A model generated the notes under the pieces. The model did not search any database and was not told where the DNA came from. It was given only the letters and a program-made list of their open reading frames with translations. The translations under genes were made by a program, and so were the position numbers. 64,000 nt of DNA, taken from assembly GCF_014489555.1 (NCBI RefSeq), contig NZ_CP060784.1, forward strand, positions 1,054,001-1,118,000. The letters run 5' to 3'. The stretch comes from Hymenobacter qilianensis (GTDB taxonomy: Bacteria > Bacteroidota > Bacteroidia > Cytophagales > Hymenobacteraceae). Positions 18,405-28,397 of the stretch are shown here, piece after piece. Each line of letters opens with the position of its first letter. Positions within the stretch are counted from its first letter, which is position 1.

Positions 18405-19088
18405 TTAATTTTTTCGTTTTACCGGCTGAGCCGGTTGCCGGGTGCGGGGAGCCGGACGAGTAGTTGCCGGCACGTCGGTAGCTTCAGCATCTACTCCATC
18501 GGTGGGCGTAGCAGGTGTTTCTACCGTCTGGATTGAACCCTTAGTACCAGGTTGGTTTTTCTCTTCAGATGCCAAACCCAACTCCTCCAACACGAATTCA
18601 GTGTAGTCATGCACTGGATTTGTGTAAAGCATGGTTAAATCACCAGCCTTATCAAATACAATCGCCAACTGTTTTTTCTTAGCCACCCGTTCAATAGCTT
18701 CAAATACTTGGTCCTGAACAGGTTTGGTTAATTCTTGACGCTTTTTAAACAGCTGCCCTTCAAAACCAAAAATCTTATTTTGATAAGCTTTAATATCCTG
18801 TTCCTTTTTCAGAATTTCATCTTGCCGCTTCTTTTTTGCGGCTTCTGTTAGTAACACCTCTTCCGCCTGATAAGTGCGATATAGCTTATCAAGATCCTTC
18901 TTTTGATTCTCGATATCCTTCTGCCAGTTGCCAGACAGCGTATTCAACTCCTGCTGGGCAGCAGCATAGGCCGGCAATTTTCCCATCACGAATTCAGAAT
19001 CTACATACCCGAATTTTTGCGCCTGAGCTGTAGAAGCCGTTAGCAGTACTGCTAGTGAAAGAACAAAAGAACAAAGTAGCTTTTTCAT
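18405..19088 (-). CDS. Skp/OmpH-family periplasmic chaperone 1
   Basis: The 227-residue protein has a signal peptide ending near STAQA-Q. The OmpH pattern KFGYVDSEFVMGKLPAYAAA follows, then a heptad-rich coiled-coil over residues about 40-125. The C-terminal tail is Pro/Thr/Arg-rich and probably disordered. It follows bamA by 38 bases and precedes a second Skp paralogue. Together they form the standard Bacteroidota BamA-Skp-Skp arrangement. Confidence 0.92.
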   Translation of the reverse strand: MKKLLCSFVLSLAVLLTASTAQAQKFGYVDSEFVMGKLPAYAAAQQELNTLSGNWQKDIENQKKDLDKLYRTYQAEEVLLTEAAKKKRQDEILKKEQDIKAYQNKIFGFEGQLFKKRQELTKPVQDQVFEAIERVAKKKQLAIVFDKAGDLTMLYTNPVHDYTEFVLEELGLASEEKNQPGTKGSIQTVETPATPTDGVDAEATDVPATTRPAPRTRQPAQPVKRKN

Positions 19089-19126
19089 GGCGACGACTTT
19101 AGGAACCTAGCTAACTGGCTAATGAA

Positions 19127-21648
19127 TTAGCGAATCTGCTGACCAATTATAAAGTGGAAAATACCTTCCTTTTTAGTCTGGCCAGGCACCGTATCAAGTG
19201 GCAGACCGTAGTCGAAACCGAGCAAACCGAATGCCGACATGAATATGCGGGCACCAACACCTACCGAACGATACAGCTTATAAGGATTGTAGTTGGTGTA
19301 CTGGTCAAAAGAATTACCTGCTTCCGCAAAGCTCAAGACATATACAGTAGCCGCCGGATTAAGCGACACTGGATAACGCAGTTCCATTACGTATTTATTG
19401 TAAGCCACGCCCCCACTGGATGACTGCCGAGCCGTGGGAATTGCGGTGGCATCGCCGGGGTCACCATAGCCCCGCAAACCAATAAACTCGGTACCAACTA
19501 AGAAGTTGGCTGCTCCGCCGAAGCCCAATCCGGCACCACCCATCTTGAAACGCTCGAAAGGTCCTATCTGTCGGTCGGAGTAGGAGCCAATATAGCCGAA
19601 GTGCGCTCGTGAGTTTAATACCAGCTTGCCTACAATAGGCGTAAACCACGAAGCATCAAACATCCACTTATGAAACTCAACCCATTCATTCACGGAAGGG
19701 TGTGCTCCTTTGAACACCGAATAAGGAGGAGTCAGGTTGAGACTTAGTGACAGCGACGAACCGCGACGAGTGTACGTTGGATTGTCGATGCTATTGCGTG
19801 ATAGGGTGGTATTCAGCGTGATATTGTTGGCATTACCCGTACCGTTCTGGAAAAACTCAGTGCCAAAAGCAGAGTAATTATTCAGCTTATATTGGCTAAT
19901 GGAGAGCGAGTTAGTCAGCGTGAAGTAATCATCAGGAAAGCGTAACTGCCGTCCTAAGCCGATGGATGCACTATTTACTTTTATAAATCGATCTGAACTG
20001 GCATCTAACGCTTGACCCAGACGCTGAATGCTTTTATTCAAGCTAAAGGTGAGCGAATTACGCTTTCGGCCACCCAGCCAAGGCTCCGTGAAGGAAAAGG
20101 AATAAGCTTGGTACTGTAATCCATTGGCCTGAATATTCAGCGCTAGTCGCTGTCCATCACCGGCTGGCACAGGCTTCCAGTTGCTGAAATCCCCTGCTTT
20201 ACGAAGCGAAAAATTGTTGAAAACCAAGCCTACTGTACCAATGAAGCCGGCAAAGCCACCCCAACCGCCCGAAAGCGTAATTTGGTCGGAAGGCTTCTCA
20301 ACTACTGTGTAGTTAATATCTACGGTGCCTTCAGCAGGATTAGGGACAGGATTAATGCCGACTTTTTCTGGGTCAAAATAGCCAAGTGTAGAAATCTCCC
20401 GCTGTGAACGAATCAATAACTCCCGATTGAATTTATCACCCGGCAGCGTACGCAGTTCACGGCGCAATACATGGTCGCTGGTTTTGGTGTTACCAGCAAT
20501 GTTCACTTCTTTAATACGAGCCTGAACACCTTCACTTATGCGCATCTCTAAGTCAATAGAGTCGCCTTCAATCTTGGTTTCAACCGCATCAATATTGAAA
20601 AACAGGTAACCGTCATTCATGTAGAGCGACTGCACATCCTGCCCAGTAGGGTTATAGCTGATGCGCTTCTCAAGCTCTTCCTTATTGTAAATGCTTCCCT
20701 TCTTGATACCTAGAACAGAGGCTAGCGTCTTATCATCGTACAGATAGTTACCGTTCCAAGTGATATTGCGGAAGTAATACTTTGGTCCTTCATCCACAGT
20801 AATCCGCAAGGCCAGACCGTCCTCCTGCCGAATTAAAGTATCCGAAACGATAACAGCGTCCCGGTAGCCTTCAGCATTATAGAATTCCAACAGTTTCAGC
20901 TTATCCTCTTCATATTCAGCGCGCTGGAATTTACCAGCCGTCAGCAGCTTATATGACTTCTTAGCCTTCGTTTTCTTTAGCTTCTTTTGGAGCTTGCCAT
21001 CAGAAAACGCCTCGTTACCTTCGAAAGCAATGTCACGAATGCGGATTTTATCGCCTTTATCTACTTTAATTTTCAGTACTACACTATTCGACAAGCTCGA
21101 ATCAGGTACCTGCGTGATGTTCACTTTGGCATCCAGAAAACCCTTATTCGTGTAGAATTTGCGGACCTGAGTGCGAGTGTTATTTAATAATGCGTCCGTA
21201 ACCACCTTGCCCCGGATGAGCTTGATCTTGTCGCGTAGCTCATCACCCTGGCTCTTGCTGATGCCTACAAAATCGAACTTAGAAAGTCGAGGACGCTCAC
21301 TCAGGAAAAAGTCGAGGAAAATACGCTGTCCGTCTATGCGGGTAATAGACACGCTCACATCACCGAGAATGCCCTGCTCCCATAAGCGGCGAATGGCTTT
21401 ACCAATCTCCTCTCCTGGAATAGTTACCGGGTCGCCTACCCGTAATCCTGTTATTCCAATCAGCGTATTTGCATCCAGATAGCGCGCTCCACTAATAGTA
21501 ATGCCCCCAGCTCGTAACGCTGAGGCTCGGCAGGTGCTGATGCAGGTGCAGGCGTTTGGGCACGCAATTGTCCAACGCCAACTAATCCGAGCGACAATGT
21601 GAGGGCTAACACTAACAGCCTGATAAATTTATTGAGAGAAGCAATCAT
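19127..21648 (-). CDS. bamA: Outer-membrane assembly factor BamA (frame broken by one missing G)
   Basis: BamA inserts beta-barrel proteins into the outer membrane and is essential in Gram-negatives. The signal peptide (MIASLNKFIRLLVLALTLSL, cleaved near LRA-Q) and the start of POTRA1 are separated from the rest by a C5 run at 21504-21508. One added base gives QRYELGGITISGARYLDANT and 840 residues. Five POTRA repeats occupy about residues 40-470, including IRDIAFEGNEAFSDGKLQKK and IKEVNIAGNTKTSDHVLRRE. The 16-strand barrel follows, with FKMGGAGLGFGG and RGYGDPGDAT before the last strands. UppS lies nine bases upstream. Confidence 0.95.
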
Positions 21649-21657
21649 TCTAAAAAC

Positions 21658-22404
21658 TTACGAAACGGTTAGTTGCTCACTGGTTTTGCCAAAACGGCGC
21701 TCGCGCCGTTGATAGGACTGAATGGCATCATAAAAATGTTCACGCCGAAAGTCAGGCCATAACAAATCAGTGATATAAAGTTCAGTATAAGCCAGTTGCC
21801 AAAGCAAAAAGTTACTGATACGCTGCTCTCCGCTAGTCCGAATAAGCAATTCGGGGTCAGGAATGCCCCCCGTAGCAAGGTATTGGGCTATGGTGGCCTC
21901 ATTTACAGCGGCAGGCTCCAATCGGCCAGCGGCTACCTCTTCGCTAATGCGGCGCATGGCCTGCGTTAGGTCCCAGCGCCCGCTATAGCTTAAAGCCAGT
22001 ACAAGCGTCATACGGGTGCCAGCGCGGGTCAATTCCTTCGCTTCGGCTAGTTCACGCTGACAGGATGCTGGCAAACTATCAATCTGCCCAATAGACTCGA
22101 GCCGAATACCATTTTTAAGTAAAGTCGGTGTTTCTTGGCGAATGGTATGTACCAGCAACTGCATAAGAGCCGTCACCTCATAGGCTGGCCGAGCCCAGTT
22201 CTCAGTTGAAAAGGCGTAAAGCGTTAGGTACGCGATGCCCAGTTCGGCGGCAGCCTCCACGGTATCCCGCACAGCTGTAATGGCGCTCTGGTGACCAAAA
22301 ATGCGTAGGCCACCTTTTTGCTTAGCCCAGCGGCCATTACCATCCATGATAACGGCTACGTGGGCGGGTAAATTCTGAGAGTCAATTTCGGACCGAGAGG
22401 CCAT
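21658..22404 (-). CDS. uppS: Isoprenyl transferase UppS
   Basis: UppS condenses isopentenyl diphosphate onto farnesyl diphosphate to make undecaprenyl diphosphate, the lipid carrier for peptidoglycan. The 248-residue protein has the catalytic Asp21 in VIMDGNGRWAKQKG. The other family blocks are YLTLYAFSTENWARP, LALSYSGRWDL, PDPELLIRTSGEQRISNFLLWQ and YTELYITDLLWPDF. It is nine bases ahead of bamA, so envelope lipid-carrier synthesis and BamA are probably co-expressed. Confidence 0.97.
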   Translation of the reverse strand: MASRSEIDSQNLPAHVAVIMDGNGRWAKQKGGLRIFGHQSAITAVRDTVEAAAELGIAYLTLYAFSTENWARPAYEVTALMQLLVHTIRQETPTLLKNGIRLESIGQIDSLPASCQRELAEAKELTRAGTRMTLVLALSYSGRWDLTQAMRRISEEVAAGRLEPAAVNEATIAQYLATGGIPDPELLIRTSGEQRISNFLLWQLAYTELYITDLLWPDFRREHFYDAIQSYQRRERRFGKTSEQLTVS

Positions 22405-22488
22405 TGCTATTTTTTGCGTAAAGAGGCTGCAAGTTACGCAAATGGTTGCATTTGCCTTCCGTCGGTATGAGCGCTACTCCTCTGCGCT

Positions 22489-23210
22489 TTAGTCGGGGCA
22501 ATAAATTTTATAGAAAGTATATGATATGCTTACACCATTATAGAAATACCAGTCTTTGGTATTTCTATTCGCTATGAATGCGTTTTCGTTGCTTAGATGA
22601 TCTAACTTATCCGTAAAGGTTTTGCGGGCTCCAGCTTCCAGCCCCAGGTTCCACCTAGGTGATAAGGCATATTTTATTCCCGCACCGACTGGAATAGCAA
22701 CGCCTAACATACCTCCGCTGGTGTTAGGAATATTAAAGTTTTGTCCCTCAAAAGTGGTTTTTGTGTTGGCATAAAATCCTGCAACTCCAATAAACACATA
22801 GGGCGTGAAGTGAATCTTATCCTTGCGGTTATGATAATTGAAAAAGTTGTATTCCAGTACGCCCGACACCTCAGCCAAGCCGCCCTTCATTGTAGCCTGA
22901 CGATAACTATTTAACGGTGCCGTCGCGTCATTTACGCCTTGTACATTTTCGTCGTTCGCTTGGATCATGCCGCCCGTAAAAGCCCCCCGGAGCGTAATTG
23001 GCACTGAGATATCCTTTCGATAAAAAATAGTCAGCGCTGGTCTGTTATTCTCGAATTGATAATTGGGTGAGAGTTCACCTTTATAATTTAGCCCCCAATA
23101 CCAATACCTAACTCGCTGGTATTTTGAGCGTTAGCGGAAGCAATAAAAAAAACACTCCCTACTTGCACAAAGCAAGTAAGGAGTGTTATGCGGAGAATCA
23201 AATGCAGCAT
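22489..23210 (-). CDS. Outer-membrane beta-barrel protein, DUF6089-like (frame broken by one missing G)
   Basis: The gene starts at an ATG at 23210 with a signal peptide (MLHLILRITLLTCFVQVGSV, cleaved near ASANA-Q). The frame breaks at a C5 run at 23092-23096. A sixth C gives SELGIGIGGLNYKGELSPNY and a 240-residue protein. The rest alternates hydrophobic and polar residues as in an eight-stranded barrel, with FTPYVFIGVAGFYANTKTT and NLGLEAGARKTFTDKLDHLS. The same blocks occur in the next gene upstream, so the two are diverged paralogues. The site is the usual DUF6089 position between NAD kinase and UppS. Confidence 0.85.
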
Positions 23211-23252
23211 CAGACTGACTCTTGAGTGGAATAGACAGCCAGATATGATCGG

Positions 23253-24152
23253 CTATCGGAATTTAGGGCTCTTCACGCGTGGCTGAAGAATGTAGTTGAG
23301 CGTGATACCCGTAACGATGTACCAATCATCTTCATTGCTCTTGCCACGCATAATTCCCGGATCATTGAAGCCAGCAAATTCACCATCGGTACGCAGAGTG
23401 ATATCACGACCGAAGTACTCGGCGGCAGGGCTACGCAGATCAGCGTCGGCAGCAAAGTTACCGCTTACATCATCGAGGTAGTCGGTGAACGTCTTGCGCC
23501 AGCCTATTTCCAAGCCGATATCAAAGTCCTTATTGATTTTGTAACGAACACCACCGCCAAATGGAATAGAGATCTGGGTTTTGCTGTAGCCTTCTGTCTG
23601 GCCTTCTGTATTCAGGGGCTGAAGCTCTACATAATCACCAGGCGTCAAAGTCGTTGCATTATCCTTTACCAAACCCTTGGGATTATGATAGAAAGCAGCA
23701 ACACCAGCAAACACATAAGGCACAAAATCAGGGCGCTTAACGTAGGTATTACGGTTTTCAATCAAATCGAAAACTCCGATAGCTGACAATTCAACTATGT
23801 CGTTGCGGAAAGCGAAGTTACGGTTGTAACGATACTTAGCATCCGAATCGTTTTGGTTAGCAGCTTTCGTGTCATCGCCGGTGATACGGCCATAAGATAA
23901 ACCAGCACGACCAGATATGCGGGGGGCAAAACGGCGTGTGAAAGTCAGGCCTATGTTAGGCCGGGTAGCAGCAAAACGGAAGCTGGGAACACTGGCTTTC
24001 GGTACTATATCACCGAAATAGTTCATAGCGTTCAGGCTTACTCCTACGGAATTATACTGTTTCCGTCTGTTAAACTGCTGGGCGCTTGCCTCATTGGCTA
24101 CCAGTGCAAGCACGAGCAACACAGCTAAGGTGTGGGTAAAGAAATGCTTCAT
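23253..24152 (-). CDS. Outer-membrane beta-barrel protein, DUF6089-like
   Basis: The 299-residue protein has a signal peptide (MKHFFTHTLAVLLVLALVAN, cleaved near ASA-QQF). The DUF6089-type start KQYNSVGVSLNAMNYFGDI follows. Barrel strands include FVPYVFAGVAAFYHNPKGL, FGGGVRYKINKDFDIGLEIG and WRKTFTDYLDDVSGNF. The start was set at 24152 by the signal peptide. DUF6089 proteins are conserved in this location in Bacteroidota but lack an assigned function. Its smaller paralogue follows after 42 bases. Confidence 0.87.
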   Translation of the reverse strand: MKHFFTHTLAVLLVLALVANEASAQQFNRRKQYNSVGVSLNAMNYFGDIVPKASVPSFRFAATRPNIGLTFTRRFAPRISGRAGLSYGRITGDDTKAANQNDSDAKYRYNRNFAFRNDIVELSAIGVFDLIENRNTYVKRPDFVPYVFAGVAAFYHNPKGLVKDNATTLTPGDYVELQPLNTEGQTEGYSKTQISIPFGGGVRYKINKDFDIGLEIGWRKTFTDYLDDVSGNFAADADLRSPAAEYFGRDITLRTDGEFAGFNDPGIMRGKSNEDDWYIVTGITLNYILQPRVKSPKFR

Positions 24153-24225
24153 AATCAAACCAGGGTTAGTAATATCAGATTTTGAGAAAGCGAGGTAGCC
24201 AATAGGCACAGGTAGCAGTCAGCGA

Positions 24226-24233
24226 CAAAAGTA
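24226..24233 (-). promoter_or_regulatory. Bacteroidota -7 element for the OMP/uppS/bamA cluster
   Basis: The minus strand reads TACTTTTG, matching TAnnTTTG, 73 bases upstream of the DUF6089-like start. A TTTG lies 23 bases further upstream, slightly longer than the usual spacing. Confidence 0.45.
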
Positions 24234-24280
24234 GGGTTTGTAAGGAACTTTAAAAACAAATATTACAAATAGCCTTTCAC

Positions 24281-25174
24281 TTATACGGGGGCTCCGGCGG
24301 GGTTACGCCGATCTAGGCCCCAATTTAACTTACTACGCAGGGTGGTCAGAAAATTAACGTGGTTCAATTTGACCAGTCGTGCCCCAAAGTTTTCACGTCT
24401 TACAGCAATCTGCACATTAGCTTCTACCGGAACTGAGCGCGAGTCGAGCGACAGCAAGAAATTATTGCTTCTACCTTCTATTTCAAAGGAAATAACGCTA
24501 CGATCCGACACGATAAGAGGACGCACATTAAGATTGTGTGGGCATACGGGCGCGATAATAAAGTTGTTGGTTTGTGGCAACATAACAGGTCCTCCACAGC
24601 TCAAAGAATAGCCTGTAGAGCCAGTAGGGGTAGCTACAATCAGGCCATCTGCCCAATAAGAATTCAAATATTCGCCGTCGATATAAGTATGCACCACAAT
24701 CATTGACGACGTGTCACGCTTGAGAATGGAGAATTCGTTGAGACCAAAGTTGATCTTTCCAAAAACATCCGGATCGGTTTCTACGCGGATCAAACTTCGT
24801 TCCTCAATTACGAAATGTCCTTTATATAAGGCATCAATAGCCTGAGCTATACGCTCTGGCGTGATGGTAGCCAAAAAACCAAGCCGACCGGTGTTAATAC
24901 CTAAAATTGGGATTTGCAGGCTTCCAACGTAGGTAACAGTGTCGAGGAGAGTGCCATCGCCACCAATGCTAAGAACGAATTGTACGCCTCGCAAAGAATC
25001 ACCGCGCTGAAAAATCGTAATTTTTTCAGGCAAGCGAAGTCGAGATGAGAGGGACGAGTGAAATGACTCCGCAATGAGAATTTCGGTTTGCCGGGATACC
25101 AAATCATCTAGCAAAGCCTGAACAAAAGGCAAGGTAGAGTCGTCGAGAGGCTTACCAATTATGGCGATTTTCAT
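24281..25174 (-). CDS. nadK: NAD kinase
   Basis: NAD kinase phosphorylates NAD to NADP. The 297-residue protein has the diagnostic GGDGTLLDTV, the NE motif in FGLNEFSILKRD, and SPTGSTGYSLSCGGPV. The end of the core has CPHNLNVRPLIVSDRSVISF. It ends 128 bases before the DUF6089-like gene, between that cluster and a BamA/TamA-like gene. Confidence 0.96.
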   Translation of the reverse strand: MKIAIIGKPLDDSTLPFVQALLDDLVSRQTEILIAESFHSSLSSRLRLPEKITIFQRGDSLRGVQFVLSIGGDGTLLDTVTYVGSLQIPILGINTGRLGFLATITPERIAQAIDALYKGHFVIEERSLIRVETDPDVFGKINFGLNEFSILKRDTSSMIVVHTYIDGEYLNSYWADGLIVATPTGSTGYSLSCGGPVMLPQTNNFIIAPVCPHNLNVRPLIVSDRSVISFEIEGRSNNFLLSLDSRSVPVEANVQIAVRRENFGARLVKLNHVNFLTTLRSKLNWGLDRRNPAGAPV

Positions 25175-25213
25175 AACAAAATAGTAACCTGCGGTAAACC
25201 GCCGGGGTAGAGT

Positions 25214-26692
25214 TTAGATAGGAAAATCGGTGCGGAAGAAGAACCCGCCTTCTCCTCGACCATTGCGGGTGTACTCCACCGTTAGCACCCGATCGTAGTA
25301 GGTGACGAAATGCAGCCCGACCCCGGCGGCCCCCAATAGTTGGTTGGGCAATCTGTTTTCTGGGAAAGTAGTACGGGCTAGCACATACCCGGCGTCGGTA
25401 AAGGTATTCAAATAAATAACCAAGGGTAAGCTGTTTATCTTGGAATTAGTTATGCCTTGCAGCTTGATTTTACCAGCATCGAACAGTCGGTAAGACACAC
25501 TTTGCCGTGCTAATCCATAATGACGACCGTCTATAACATAGGCATCATAACCCCGCACATGCGCCTCGTAGCCAAGAGCTCGGTTATCGGCGTAGCTTAT
25601 CCGCTGGGCAAGCCGCAGTTGGCCCTGCAAATTGAAATTGTAGTAAAAATTGCCCCCCAGCGCGAAATATTGAGAATACCGGCCTACGAGGGTGGTAAAA
25701 TCGGCGTTGCCCGATGTTAGGAAGATGCGATGTGACAAGGCTACTTGAGCAAATCGGCCGGTAAGGGGATAGGCAAATGTATTCCGTTGATTCAGGGTGC
25801 TGGTGAGTTTAAGCTCCAGATACTCCCGCCGCGACCCATTCAGAAAATATACAGGATTGAGTTCGACAACCGAATCGGAAACCTGCTCTTTATAATAAGC
25901 CACATCGAAAGCAGAAAAACGCTGCACCGATTGGCGCCAGCGCAGCCCCAATGAGCCGTACTGGCGCATAAGCGGTAAGCCATCTTCGGGGCGAAACGTG
26001 ACGAGTCGGTCGCGAACGGTGGCATAGTCGAGAGCACGGCTGCGGGCGTATGAGATGCCCGCTCCAAAACCGATGCGCCGACGCGGACCATAGCCAGGCG
26101 CTTCGTAAAACAACTCGTAGCGACGGTTGAAGCCTAACTGCACATTAGCGCGCACTTCCTCATTACGACCCCGGAAGTTCTTGCGCACAATGTATAGCCC
26201 ATAGTTAACCCGGCGCCATCGGTCGGGGCGGTCAAGCCATGCGTTAAAATTGCGCTCAGCAAACGAAAGCGTTGGAATAGGAAAGGTGTACCATCGCTCT
26301 TGCACCGCAAACAGCACAGTAATTTCGCCGTCGCGACAAACTGTTTGCTGAATAACGCTGTGGAACAGCCGCAGGTTGAATAGTCGCAAGCGGTTACTTT
26401 CCAGCCGAGCAGCCAACGTAGCAGCATCAAGGGTATCTCCTTCTTGTAAATCCAGCTCAGCGCGCAGTACTACTTCCTTGGTGACCTCATTGCCCGCAAA
26501 CAAGATAGTACCCACGCGCACCACGGCATACTGCGGACACTGCGCCTGCATCAAGCTATCAGCTGGAGCGAGTTTTAGAGAATCCGGAACCGGCCTGGGG
26601 GGCAAAATGCTGCTGCCCAGCAGTAAGGAAAGCAAACAGGCGAGCAGGCTCAAGTAAGTAGCATTAAGAATGGAGAATCGGGCGAAACGCAA
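25214..26692 (-). CDS. BamA/TamA-family outer-membrane protein
   Basis: The 492-residue protein has a signal sequence (about residues 1-27). One POTRA-like domain follows, with VGTILFAGNEVTKEVVLRAE, LFNLRLFHSVIQQTVC and ITVLFAVQERWYTFP. The barrel runs from about residue 150, ending LLGAAGVGLHFVTYYDRVL and the closing aromatic FRTDFPI. It is shorter than BamA (one or two POTRAs rather than five), so it is a TamA-like or surface-antigen-like member. Its position next to NAD kinase is common. Function is unknown beyond outer-membrane location. Confidence 0.82.
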   Translation of the reverse strand: MRFARFSILNATYLSLLACLLSLLLGSSILPPRPVPDSLKLAPADSLMQAQCPQYAVVRVGTILFAGNEVTKEVVLRAELDLQEGDTLDAATLAARLESNRLRLFNLRLFHSVIQQTVCRDGEITVLFAVQERWYTFPIPTLSFAERNFNAWLDRPDRWRRVNYGLYIVRKNFRGRNEEVRANVQLGFNRRYELFYEAPGYGPRRRIGFGAGISYARSRALDYATVRDRLVTFRPEDGLPLMRQYGSLGLRWRQSVQRFSAFDVAYYKEQVSDSVVELNPVYFLNGSRREYLELKLTSTLNQRNTFAYPLTGRFAQVALSHRIFLTSGNADFTTLVGRYSQYFALGGNFYYNFNLQGQLRLAQRISYADNRALGYEAHVRGYDAYVIDGRHYGLARQSVSYRLFDAGKIKLQGITNSKINSLPLVIYLNTFTDAGYVLARTTFPENRLPNQLLGAAGVGLHFVTYYDRVLTVEYTRNGRGEGGFFFRTDFPI

Positions 26693-26794
26693 TTCTTGTT
26701 CCGCAACGCCAAGAATAGCTTAGAGCTTACAGCAGTGTACCGCTGAGCTATTATTCTTTGCGAATACAACTCTCTTACCCGAAAGAGGTTAGGC

Positions 26795-27463
26795 TTACAA
26801 ACTCAAATACTTCAGCAGAGCATCGAAGCGGTCCTGCTCGCCTTCGCCTACATCGGTAGCGCCGCTAAACTGCGCGGTGATGACGTACCCAAACCGCTCC
26901 AGCGTAGCCACGATGCGGGTGAGCGAAGGCGTATTGAGCTTCAGCGTCAGCCGAATTTTATATGGGTCGCTTTCATCCTGCGCAACGTGGGCGCTCAGAA
27001 TTTTGGCGTTGTTTTCCTCTACGTACCGGCTGATTTGGGTAAGGGAATAATCGCGCTCATCCATAGAAAGCACCAAAATGCCCCCCTGCCCTACGGCAAT
27101 GGGCATTTGGCCAAGTGCGGCCAGCGTGTCACCTACCGTTACTACACCCATGTATTCGCGCTGCTCGTCGAGGACGGGTACTAGCTGAATTTTATTCTGG
27201 ATAGCTATTTCCATGATGCTATAGAAATGTTGATCGTGCTGCACGTGCACATCGGCGTAGCCCAGCGTCAGTTGGCTGAGCAATTCCTCCGTCTGGTCGT
27301 AGTCCAGCAGATCAGATTCGGTAATAAGACCGCGGTACTGGCGGTTATCGACGACGGGCAGCTGCCCCACGTGAAACTCCTCCAGCCATTTGGCAGCCTT
27401 CCCGGTCGAGTCCGTCACCTGTAGCGCCGGAATCATGTGGTTGAGCAATTCTTCGGCAAGCAT
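26795..27463 (-). CDS. CBS-domain protein
   Basis: Two CBS motifs fill residues about 10-120 (VGQLPVVDNRQYRGLITESD, then IQLVPVLDEQREYMGVVTVG). An ACT-like beta-alpha-beta segment follows at about 140-210 (DYSLTQISRYVEENNAKILS). CBS pairs bind adenosyl ligands and often act as energy or metabolite sensors. The 222-residue start at 27463 (MLAEELLNHMIPALQ) was preferred over an upstream ATG that adds an unlikely hydrophobic extension. The regulated partner is not evident. Confidence 0.82.
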   Translation of the reverse strand: MLAEELLNHMIPALQVTDSTGKAAKWLEEFHVGQLPVVDNRQYRGLITESDLLDYDQTEELLSQLTLGYADVHVQHDQHFYSIMEIAIQNKIQLVPVLDEQREYMGVVTVGDTLAALGQMPIAVGQGGILVLSMDERDYSLTQISRYVEENNAKILSAHVAQDESDPYKIRLTLKLNTPSLTRIVATLERFGYVITAQFSGATDVGEGEQDRFDALLKYLSL

Positions 27464-27596
27464 AGAATGCATGTGTAGGCTGAGAAACGGAAGTAAACGT
27501 GGATAAGCTACAAACCAAAAGGCAAACAAGCGCCAAGGAGCAAACTTTGTTTAGGTTTGTTAGCTCCGAGTTGCAAACAGAAATGCGATTTGCCTT

Positions 27597-28388
27597 CTAT
27601 GATACGGAACTAACGACTGACTGACGCTTAGTGCTATGCAGAAACTGGCGGAGCCGGGCATTAAAAGCCGCAGGGCGCTCCATCATAGGCGCGTGACAAC
27701 AGTGATCCAGAAAATGAAGCTCGGAGTTGGTGATGAGGCGGTGAAACTCGTGCGCTACTATCGGGGGGGTAATGGTGTCGTTCAGCCCCCAGACTAAAAG
27801 CGTGGGTACCTGAATACGGCCTAGGTCTTTCGCTAAATTATGGCGCTGAGCTGAGCGAGCTATGTTGATGATCCGCAGAACCTTGATGTTCGAGTTCGTA
27901 ACGTTAAACACTTCATCAACTAAATCTTTGGTAGCTAATGTAGGGTCGTAAAATGTGTAGGCTACCCGCTGCTGCACGAAGCCGTAGTTGCCTCGCTTCG
28001 GAAAGGAGCTACCCATCGAGTCTTCAAACAAACCACTGCTGCCCGTGAGCACTAGGCGCTCTACCTGCTGCGGGTTGTGCAGCGTATAAACCAGTGCCAC
28101 GTGCCCGCCCAATGAGTTGCCAAGCAAGGTAAATGGCTGGTGCAAACCCATTTCGGCAACGAATTCCTCTACGTACCCTACCAAGCCAGGCACGCCGGCT
28201 TTGGTGAGAGGCATCTCATAAATCGGCAGCATCGGAATGATAACGCGGTAGTCGCGCGCGAAATCACTTATGACGTCCTGCCAGTTGCTCAGGGCGCCAA
28301 ACAAGCCGTGCAGGAGCAGCAGCACCTCGCCGGTGCCTTCCTCCACATACTGAAATTCTTTCTTTTCCTTAATCTGCAATTCCATCAT
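27597..28388 (-). CDS. Alpha/beta-hydrolase fold protein
   Basis: The 263-residue soluble protein has an oxyanion-hole segment LLLLHGLFGALSNWQDVI and the nucleophile elbow TLLGNSLGGHVAL with Ser. An acid in PTLLVWGLNDTITPP and the catalytic His around FLDHCCHAPMMERPA complete the triad. Substrate cannot be told; epoxide hydrolase, esterase and haloalkane dehalogenase families share these motifs. It lies ten bases from the end of the TrpG-like gene, likely in one operon. Either of two adjacent ATGs (28388, 28385) could be the start. Confidence 0.86.
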   Translation of the reverse strand: MMELQIKEKKEFQYVEEGTGEVLLLLHGLFGALSNWQDVISDFARDYRVIIPMLPIYEMPLTKAGVPGLVGYVEEFVAEMGLHQPFTLLGNSLGGHVALVYTLHNPQQVERLVLTGSSGLFEDSMGSSFPKRGNYGFVQQRVAYTFYDPTLATKDLVDEVFNVTNSNIKVLRIINIARSAQRHNLAKDLGRIQVPTLLVWGLNDTITPPIVAHEFHRLITNSELHFLDHCCHAPMMERPAAFNARLRQFLHSTKRQSVVSSVS

Positions 28389-28397
28389 CTCGGCTTC

